DNA of 6,905 nucleotides from an uncultured Alphaproteobacteria bacterium (lineage in GTDB: Bacteria; Pseudomonadota; Alphaproteobacteria; Rhizobiales; Beijerinckiaceae), in assembly GCA_937903315.1 (NCBI GenBank), contig CALCZO010000141.1:1-6905 (forward strand), given 5' to 3'. A program made the position numbers and the translations under genes. The notes under the pieces are model-generated. The model made no database searches, was not told where the DNA came from, and saw only the letters and a program-made list of their open reading frames with translations. This document shows, piece by piece, positions 1-6,045 of this stretch; the stretch's first letter is position 1; every line of letters starts with the position of its first letter.

Positions 1-1629
<1,629 letters not shown>

Positions 1630-1633
1630 CGTC

Positions 1634-1653
1634 ATCCCTCATCAAGCAGAGAT
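1634..1653 (-). promoter_or_regulatory. Possible hairpin covering the clpB Shine-Dalgarno
   Basis: In the clpB leader, AUCUC (1653-1649) can pair with GGGAU (1638-1634), including one U-G pair, around a 10-nt loop. Alternatively UCUC (1652-1649) can pair with GAGG (1640-1637) around an 8-nt loop. Either fold hides most of the GAGGG ribosome binding site in a weak stem. This is only complementarity seen by eye. It could be chance, or a heat-labile translational switch. Confidence 0.2.
1636..1640 (-). promoter_or_regulatory. Ribosome binding site deciding the clpB start
   Basis: GAGGG on the minus strand lies 6 nt from the ATG at 1629 but directly touches the in-frame ATG at 1635. This favours the downstream ATG, which also gives the usual family N-terminus MN-x-x-KYTERARGF. 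Confidence 0.6.
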
Positions 1654-1658
1654 CGCGC

Positions 1659-1705
1659 CCCGGCAAGCGGCGGCACTGTTCAGGTGATGGACCCGGCAAG
1701 CGGCG
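1659..1705. repeat. 14-bp direct repeat in the clpB upstream region
   Basis: CCCGGCAAGCGGCG occurs exactly at 1659-1672 and again at 1692-1705, 33 bp apart start to start, or about three helical turns. The intervening 19 bp is unrelated. On the clpB-sense strand both copies read CGCCGCTTGCCGGG. They lie between the candidate promoter and the clpB start, so they would be in the mRNA leader or in an operator. Function unknown. Confidence 0.55.
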
Positions 1706-1717
1706 TCCCTGATCCCC

Positions 1718-1746
1718 ATGTGGGGAGCGGCTGGCGCGAATGAAAG
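1718..1746 (-). promoter_or_regulatory. Candidate sigma32 (heat-shock) promoter for clpB
   Basis: Reading leftward, CTTTCA (1746-1741) is followed after 15 nt by CCCCACAT (1725-1718). The E. coli RpoH consensus is CTTGAA, 13-17 nt, CCCCATNT, so each box has mismatches but the spacing fits. The -10 box lies inside the inverted repeat TCCCC-ATGT-GGGGA (1713-1726). A start near 1710 would give a leader of roughly 80 nt containing the two 14-bp repeats. The expectation that clpB is heat-shock controlled is established; this particular site is a tentative reading. I saw no convincing promoter for the divergent MOSC gene. Confidence 0.3.
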
Positions 1747-1795
1747 ACCTCTGCCAGAGTGTCGCAGCCAGACCATTTGAGGGAGCCGCCAGCTT

Positions 1796-2560
1796 ATGGC
1801 TGATGCCACGATTGCCTTTCTCGACCGCTATCCCGTCAAGGGCCTGTCGCCCCAGCCGCTCGATCGTGCAATGCTGAACGCCGGCGCGCATTTCCCCGGC
1901 GACCGGCTGTTTGCGGTCGAGAATGGCCCGTCAGGGTTCGATCCCGCTGCGCCCGAGCATCAGCCGAAGTTCAAGTTCCTGGTGCTGATGCGCTATCCCG
2001 AACTGGCCCGGCTCCAGACCCACTACGACGATGCAACCGGCGTGCTCACCATCCGGCAGGACGGGCGACTGGTGGCGGCTGGCGATCTGGCGACCGGGGA
2101 GGGGCGCGCGACAGTCGAGATGTTCCTTGCCGCGACCTATGCCGATGTCCTGCGCGGCGCGCCACAGGTCCTTGCTGCCCCGGCGGGCTTTCGCTTCATG
2201 GATTCGCGCTCGGGGTTCGTCTCGCTGATCAACCTCGCCAGCTTGCGCGCACTGGCCGCCAAGCTCGGCGTGCGGGCGCTGGAGCCCCGCCGGTTCCGTG
2301 CCAACATCGGCGTCGAAGGACTGCCGCCGTGGGGCGAATTCGATCTCGTCGGCCGGGAAATCGGTCTGGGCAGCGCCCGTCTTCGCGTGATCAAGCGCAC
2401 CGAGCGCTGCGCCGCGACCCATGCCGATCCGGTCCGCGGCATCCGCGATCTCGACGTTGTCGGCATGCTGCAACGCGAGTTCGGCCATGCCGATTGCGGT
2501 GTTTATGCTGAGGTGATCGCGCCGGGCGCGGTGGCGGTGGGGGATCGCCTGACGGCCTGA
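1796..2560 (+). CDS. MOSC-domain protein (mARC/YcbX-like, no Fe-S domain)
   Basis: Predicted molybdenum-cofactor-binding protein of the MOSC superfamily. Relatives (mARC, YcbX) reduce N-hydroxylated compounds. Seen in 254 residues: an N-terminal MOSC beta-barrel opening with YPVKGLSP (12-19); then a MOSC domain with NLASL (146-150), RRFRANI (165-171), and RCAATHADPVRG (204-215), whose Cys205 matches the molybdenum-ligating cysteine of mARC/YcbX; and a closing G-V-Y-x-E-V-I...G-x-V-x-V-G-D block near the C-terminus. There is no room for the C-terminal 2Fe-2S ferredoxin domain of YcbX, so any reduction would need a separate electron donor. The ATG start has GAGGGAG (1779-1785) 10 nt upstream. 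The gene diverges from clpB and converges with the DUF4167 gene, so it is monocistronic. Family assignment is firm; substrate and activity are unknown. Confidence 0.88.
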   Translation: MADATIAFLDRYPVKGLSPQPLDRAMLNAGAHFPGDRLFAVENGPSGFDPAAPEHQPKFKFLVLMRYPELARLQTHYDDATGVLTIRQDGRLVAAGDLATGEGRATVEMFLAATYADVLRGAPQVLAAPAGFRFMDSRSGFVSLINLASLRALAAKLGVRALEPRRFRANIGVEGLPPWGEFDLVGREIGLGSARLRVIKRTERCAATHADPVRGIRDLDVVGMLQREFGHADCGVYAEVIAPGAVAVGDRLTA

Positions 2561-2566
2561 CATGAA

Positions 2567-2590
2567 AAAGGGCGCCTATCAGCGCCCTTT
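2567..2590. terminator. Bidirectional intrinsic terminator between convergent genes
   Basis: AAAGGGCGC (2567-2575) and GCGCCCTTT (2582-2590) form a perfect 9-bp stem with a 6-nt loop. The stem begins 6 bp after the MOSC stop and 28 bp after the stop of the convergent DUF4167 gene. In the leftward direction the stem runs into five consecutive T residues, a good U-tract. Rightward there are only three T's before CC. It is expected to end both transcripts, more strongly the leftward one. Confidence 0.85.
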
Positions 2591-2618
2591 CCTGTCCTGC
2601 GGCAGACGATGGCGGTGA

Positions 2619-3491
2619 TTATTCGCCGGCAATATCGGCCGGAGCGGCGTCCTGCCCGCCGTCCTGTCCGCCATCTTGCCCCTCGGGTGCTCCATCCTCG
2701 CGCGGGCCGCGACGATTGCGGCGGCGGCGAGCCCTGAGCGGGAAACGCCCTGCCTCGTCGCCAGCCTCGCCGCCATCCGCCATGGTGATGGCCTCACGCG
2801 GCGCTTCGGCGTTCCCTTCGATCGGAATGCGCACCGGGGCGGTAATGAAGGACGGCAGCGCCGCCTCGCCCTCGACCGGTTCGACCGGCACGGGCCGCTC
2901 GAAACGCGGCTGTCCACGCTCGCCGTTGCGGTCACGGCGGAACTCGTTGCCGTTGCGATCGCGGCGGAAATCGCTCCGCTCGCCGCGGTCCGGCCGGTCG
3001 CCGCGCTGTTCGCGCGGCTGCTGGTCGTGTCGGGGGGCGTCGTTGCGCACCGGCACATACTGACGCGGCTGGTAGTACTGGCGCGGCTGGTCGCCGTTGG
3101 GATCGATATAGCCGGGCGGATGCTGGATCTGCGGCGCGCGGAAGGTGAAGCGATCCATCACCGAGCTTTCAAACTCGTCGTCGCCATCATAACCGTCCTC
3201 GATATCCTCGATCCGGCCGCCGTTCTGCACCGCCTGCTGGGTCTGCACCTGCTGGGCCTGGGCCGCAGCAATCAGGCGCAGGTAATGCTCGGCATGCTGA
3301 AGATAGCTTTCCGCCGCGACGGGGTCGCCCGATGCGTGGGCATCACGCGCCAGAGTGACGTATTTTTCCGCGATATGGGCGGCAGTGCCCCGGATTTTGA
3401 CATCCGGGCCGTTCGATTCAAACGAACGGGTCAACGGATTGGGGCCACGACGACTGCGGCCCCGCATGCGCTTGTTCTGTCCAGGTCTCAT
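2619..3491 (-). CDS. DUF4167-domain protein, alphaproteobacterial conserved protein
   Basis: A 290-residue protein of unknown function. Seen: a strongly basic start with GRSRRGPNPLTRSFESNGPD (11-30); then a helical part, VKIRGTAAHIAEKYVTLARD (31-50), continuing through AESYLQHAEHYLRLI to about residue 80. This is the DUF4167 core and the only part likely to be folded. The rest is low-complexity: a Gln-rich linker; an acidic patch (94-108); an Arg/Gln/Tyr/Asp-rich stretch with DQPRQYYQPRQYVPV and a 9-residue repeat FRRDRNGNE/FRRDRNGER; a basic RARRRRNRRG cluster (253-262); and a GQDGGQDGGQD tail. The basic, disordered layout suggests nucleic-acid or ribonucleoprotein binding (inference only). 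ATG at 3491 is preceded by a purine-rich GAGAG about 5 nt upstream. In many Alphaproteobacteria this gene lies near prmC/prfA and clpB; here clpB is nearby but prmC is not seen. Confidence 0.88.
   Translation of the reverse strand: MRPGQNKRMRGRSRRGPNPLTRSFESNGPDVKIRGTAAHIAEKYVTLARDAHASGDPVAAESYLQHAEHYLRLIAAAQAQQVQTQQAVQNGGRIEDIEDGYDGDDEFESSVMDRFTFRAPQIQHPPGYIDPNGDQPRQYYQPRQYVPVRNDAPRHDQQPREQRGDRPDRGERSDFRRDRNGNEFRRDRNGERGQPRFERPVPVEPVEGEAALPSFITAPVRIPIEGNAEAPREAITMADGGEAGDEAGRFPLRARRRRNRRGPREDGAPEGQDGGQDGGQDAAPADIAGE
2649..2684. repeat. 12-bp coding tandem repeat (about 3 copies) in the DUF4167 tail
   Basis: GTCCTGCCCGCC (2649-2660), GTCCTGTCCGCC (2661-2672) and a decayed third unit ATCTTGCCCCTC (2673-2684) encode the GQDGGQDGGQD run near the C-terminus. 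Such in-frame short repeats can expand or contract by slippage without breaking the frame. Confidence 0.7.
2925..2978. repeat. 27-bp coding tandem repeat, 2 copies, in the DUF4167 gene
   Basis: Units at 2925-2951 and 2952-2978 match at 21 of 27 positions, with 3 mismatches in the first 22. They encode the adjacent 9-residue repeats FRRDRNGNE and FRRDRNGER of the low-complexity region. The differences are scattered, so the duplication is not very recent. Confidence 0.65.
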
Positions 3492-3799
3492 AAAGGCTCT
3501 CTGGTGTTCCGGGAAAAGGCCGGGTGCTGATGTCCGGCGGCTGCATATCTCACCACAGACTTTGGCAGGAGCGACACCTGTCAGGCAGCGTTACCGACCA
3601 CCATCCACGTTGTGCGCTATGTCCTACCCCAGCCGCCGGTCCTGCCGGCTTCGTCCGATAATCCTGCCGAATGACCGGCCTGCGATGCCGATTCGCCGGA
3701 ACCAAACAAGTATCGGGCTCAGGCTGCATAGCGGTCTGCGCCCCGCATAGCAAGCAAAAGCTCGATGTCGTTCCAGATTGTCGCTGGAAAACCTGTCGC
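3492..3799. other. 308-bp gene-free region upstream of the DUF4167 gene
   Basis: No convincing gene is seen on either strand. The open frames here are continuations of shadow frames from the flanking genes and resemble no family I know. The stretch is visibly less GC-rich than its neighbours, especially 3690-3800. It should hold the promoter of the DUF4167 gene, but I could not find a -35/-10 pair with acceptable spacing. Two small inverted repeats are present: GCCGG-TCCTG-CCGGC at 3635-3649, and TTCCAG/CTGGAA at 3771-3789 just after the RidA gene. No tRNA or recognisable RNA family is apparent. Confidence 0.6.
3771..3789 (-). terminator. Weak hairpin just downstream of the RidA-family gene
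   Basis: TTCCAG (3771-3776) and CTGGAA (3784-3789) form a perfect 6-bp stem with a 7-nt loop, beginning 10 bp past the RidA stop in the direction of transcription. The stem is short and AT-rich, and no U-tract follows directly (the nearest T-run is about 15 nt on), so it is a poor intrinsic terminator. It may only be a 3'-end stabilising hairpin or chance. Confidence 0.25.
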
Positions 3800-4261
3800 T
3801 TACGGGCGAACGAGCAGGATGACCTCGACCTCGACGGCCATGCCATTTGGCAGCGACCCCATGCCGACGGCCGAGCGGGCATGGCGTCCGGCTTCGCCAA
3901 GCACTTCGACCAGCACATCCGAACAGCCGTTGATGACCTTCGGATGGTCACTGAAGTCAGGCTCCGCATTGACCATGCCAAGGAGTTTGACCACCGCCTC
4001 GATGCGATCGAGACTGCCGAGCGCCTGGCGCGCGGTGGCAAGAAGCTGCAAACCGACCTGCCGGGCTTCGAGATAGGCGTCGTCGATGCTCATGGTCGCG
4101 CCGAGCCGGCCCTTGCGATACGTGCCATCCGGTTGCTTCGGCCCCTGTCCCGAGAGGTACAGAAACTGACCGGCAAGTCGGAACGGCACGTAATTGGCCA
4201 CCGGCACCGGCACGGGCGGCAGGACCAGACCAAGGGCGGCAAGGCGCTGTTCAGCAGTCAT
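3800..4261 (-). CDS. RidA family protein (YjgF/YER057c/UK114)
   Basis: Member of the Rid family, small trimeric cytosolic enzymes. The archetype hydrolyses reactive 2-aminoacrylate-type enamines/imines to ketoacids. At 153 residues it is longer than the about 128-residue RidA proper and fits the subgroup that begins with an extended N-terminus reading PVPVANYVPFRLAGQFLYLSGQGP (17-40). Later come VVKLLGMVNAEPDF (90-103) and GEAGRHARSAVGMGSLP (122-138). Arg129 sits where RidA has its substrate-carboxylate-binding arginine, and the VEVEV block at 143-147 matches the family's C-terminal strand. ATG at 4261 has an excellent AAGGAG (4270-4275) 8 nt upstream. It is the last gene of the four-gene leftward cluster, 68 nt after the HutD-family gene. 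Enamine/imine deaminase activity is plausible but not proven for this subgroup. Confidence 0.9.
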   Translation of the reverse strand: MTAEQRLAALGLVLPPVPVPVANYVPFRLAGQFLYLSGQGPKQPDGTYRKGRLGATMSIDDAYLEARQVGLQLLATARQALGSLDRIEAVVKLLGMVNAEPDFSDHPKVINGCSDVLVEVLGEAGRHARSAVGMGSLPNGMAVEVEVILLVRP

Positions 4262-4269
4262 CGAAAAGG

Positions 4270-4275
4270 CTCCTT
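4270..4275 (-). promoter_or_regulatory. Strong ribosome binding site of the RidA-family gene
   Basis: AAGGAG on the minus strand, 8 nt before the ATG at 4261, is the best Shine-Dalgarno match in the window. It suggests independent translation of this last operon gene. The 68-nt gap before it also holds a 6-bp inverted repeat (4279-4284/4298-4303, 13-nt loop) of unclear meaning. Confidence 0.7.
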
Positions 4276-4329
4276 ATCTGCGGCGCACCACAGCACAGCC
4301 GCATGGCCTGCGCAATCGGCAGCGGGATC

Positions 4330-4908
4330 TCAGCGGGTCGGCAGGATCCGGACGAGCCAGAACGCGATGGGGCCGTCCGGCTCAACGCGCCAGCAGGCAG
4401 GGTGGGCCGCGTCGTCGAACACCAGCGCGTCGAGCGGATCAGGCATGACGGGTGTTGCTCCGTTGCTGACGCGCGCGCGTCCGGCCTGCCACAGCACCAG
4501 TGCTGTACCGGCCTCGAACACGGCAGGCTGATCGAGGACCACACGGCGCAGGCTGTGGCTGTGCCGCGCCCGCCGGGTCATGACATTGAGATCGATCACC
4601 GGCCCGCCGATCAGCGCGGCACTCGCCGGTGCATCGCCCGGATAGGCCAGCCCGGGACTGTCCGGCGTCAGCCGATGGGGGTGCCCGTCGACGGTGAGGA
4701 AGAACCCCGCCCCGCTCAGGATCGCCGTGGTCCGGTCGATGCCGTCAAACCGCGAGAACGGCCCGTCGCTGGCGACCTCGGCCAGGCTGACGCGCCAGTC
4801 GAAGCTGTCAAGCCCGGCGCCTTCGGGCGCGGTGAACACATCGCGGGTAACGCCTCCGCCGTTCTTCCACGGGCGGGCGATGCGGGCGGAATGAGGCAGA
4901 TGGCGCAT
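4330..4908 (-). CDS. HutD/Ves family protein
   Basis: 192-residue protein of the HutD family, bicupin-fold cytosolic proteins named from histidine-utilisation operons, where HutD is thought to tune pathway flux rather than catalyse a step. Seen: the family signature PWKNGGGVTRDV (13-24); DWRVSLAEVASDGPFSRF (37-54) followed by GIDRTTAIL (56-64); and GPVIDLNVMTRR (102-113). Length is typical. The ATG lies 3 nt past the stop of the acyl-CoA dehydrogenase gene and has no good Shine-Dalgarno, so translation is probably coupled to that gene. No hut genes (hutH, hutU, hutI, hutC) are visible; the partners are acyl-CoA genes and a RidA protein. Family call is strong. A role in histidine breakdown is not supported by this context, so no gene symbol is given. 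Confidence 0.9.
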   Translation of the reverse strand: MRHLPHSARIARPWKNGGGVTRDVFTAPEGAGLDSFDWRVSLAEVASDGPFSRFDGIDRTTAILSGAGFFLTVDGHPHRLTPDSPGLAYPGDAPASAALIGGPVIDLNVMTRRARHSHSLRRVVLDQPAVFEAGTALVLWQAGRARVSNGATPVMPDPLDALVFDDAAHPACWRVEPDGPIAFWLVRILPTR

Positions 4909-4911
4909 GAT

Positions 4912-6045
4912 TCAGCCCAGCAGCGTGCGTGCGATGATGTTGCGCTGGACTTCCGACGAGCCCTCGTAAATGCGCATGATGCGGACATCGCGCACGAACC
5001 GTTCGAGCGGCAAATCGCGCGTGAAGCCGTAGCCGCCGTGGATCTGCAATGCCTTGTCGGTGACGCGGGCCGCCATCTCCGAGGCGAACAGCTTGGCCTG
5101 CGAGGCTTCCAGACTGTAGCGCTGATGCGCGGCGCGCCTGGTCGTGGCGGCCAGCGCCAGTCCGCGCGCCGCCGCAAGATCGACCGCCATGTCGGCGATC
5201 ATCCATTGCAGCCCCTGAAAGTCGGCAATCGGCGCGCCACCGACCTTGCGCGTCCGCGCCCAGTCGAGCGCACGGGCGAACGCCGCCTCGGCGATGCCGA
5301 TGCAGCAGGCGGCAATATCGAGCCGCCCGGCGTCAAGCGTCTTCAGTGCGGTGCGGAAGCCCGAGCCTTCCGGCCCGAGACGGTTCGTCTCCGGCACATG
5401 GACATCGAGCGACACCTCGAACACATGCCCGCCCTTCAGCCCCATCGTTCGCTCCGCCGGGCCGGTGGTGATGCCGCCATGCCGGCGCTCGACGACGAAG
5501 GCCGAGATGCCGCGCGCGCCGGCCGCCATATCCGTCTTGGCATAGACGACGAGAAAGTCTGCTTCCGCCGCGTTCGAAATGAACTGCTTGGCTCCGGTGA
5601 TGCGGTAACCGTCGCCCTCGCGCACCGCGCGGGTCGTCATATCGGCGGGGTTGGAGCCGGCGCCCGGCTCGGTGAGAGCGAAAGCGCCGAGCGTGCGGCC
5701 CGCCGCCGCATCGGGCAGGAGTCGCGCCTTCTGCTCCTCGCTGCCGCCATACTGGATCGAATCGGTCGCCAGGTAATGCGCGGTGAACATCGACGCGGTC
5801 GACGCGCAGGCCCCCGACAGCCGCGCGATGCACTCGAACAGCGTGAACGGATCGGCCCCGACGCCGCCCAGTTCGACCGGCAGGTTCAGCCCCATGATGC
5901 CGAGATCGGCCAGCGCCGGGCGATGCAGCGTTGCAAACAATCCTTCGGCGTCGATCCGCGCCGCCTCAGGCTCCAGCACATCGCGGGCGAAAGCCTCGCA
6001 GGCCTCGACCAACGCAGCATCGACGGCGGGATGAAGGTCAGTCAT
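4912..6045 (-). CDS. Acyl-CoA dehydrogenase family protein
   Basis: FAD-dependent dehydrogenase introducing an alpha,beta double bond into an acyl-CoA and passing electrons to electron-transfer flavoprotein. Full-length at 377 residues. Seen: helical N-terminal domain; ELGGVGAD (58-65); the central flavin signature LTEPGAGSNPAD (124-135), with Asn where many members have Asp; MGLKGG (201-206); the C-terminal helical domain with AGRLDIAA (239-246), QIHGGYGF (334-341) and RDVRIMRIYEGSSEVQ (352-367), in which Glu361 is the expected catalytic base. The IYEG placement fits short/medium-chain dehydrogenases. The TYEGTHDIH-type end of glutaryl-CoA dehydrogenase is absent. I chose the ATG at 6043-6045 because GGAG (6052-6055) lies 6 nt upstream and it makes an ATGA overlap with the CoA-transferase stop. 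An in-frame GTG at 6057 would add four residues. Substrate unknown. Confidence 0.93.
   Translation of the reverse strand: MTDLHPAVDAALVEACEAFARDVLEPEAARIDAEGLFATLHRPALADLGIMGLNLPVELGGVGADPFTLFECIARLSGACASTASMFTAHYLATDSIQYGGSEEQKARLLPDAAAGRTLGAFALTEPGAGSNPADMTTRAVREGDGYRITGAKQFISNAAEADFLVVYAKTDMAAGARGISAFVVERRHGGITTGPAERTMGLKGGHVFEVSLDVHVPETNRLGPEGSGFRTALKTLDAGRLDIAACCIGIAEAAFARALDWARTRKVGGAPIADFQGLQWMIADMAVDLAAARGLALAATTRRAAHQRYSLEASQAKLFASEMAARVTDKALQIHGGYGFTRDLPLERFVRDVRIMRIYEGSSEVQRNIIARTLLG

Noticed and set aside
1931..2563. A 210-codon minus-strand frame overlapping the MOSC gene
   Set aside because: Antisense shadow of a gene with clear MOSC motifs and a good ribosome binding site.
2676..3530. 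A 284-codon plus-strand frame opposite the DUF4167 gene
   Set aside because: The minus strand carries the conserved DUF4167 N-terminus; the plus-strand product is a hydrophobic/Arg-rich shadow.
3635..3649. GCCGG-TCCTG-CCGGC hairpin as a terminator
   Set aside because: Only 5 bp with no T-run on either side; such words are common in GC-rich DNA.
3660..3720. Possible tRNA T-arm-like sequence in the spacer
   Set aside because: No matching acceptor stem, anticodon arm or full GTTCRANNC loop could be assembled.
3550..4041. A 163-codon minus-strand frame extending from the RidA gene into the spacer
   Set aside because: It overlaps RidA in another frame, has Ser/Arg-rich shadow composition and matches no family.
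4279..4303. 6-bp inverted repeat between the HutD and RidA genes as a terminator
   Set aside because: Large 13-nt loop and no U-tract; close operon spacing argues for read-through.
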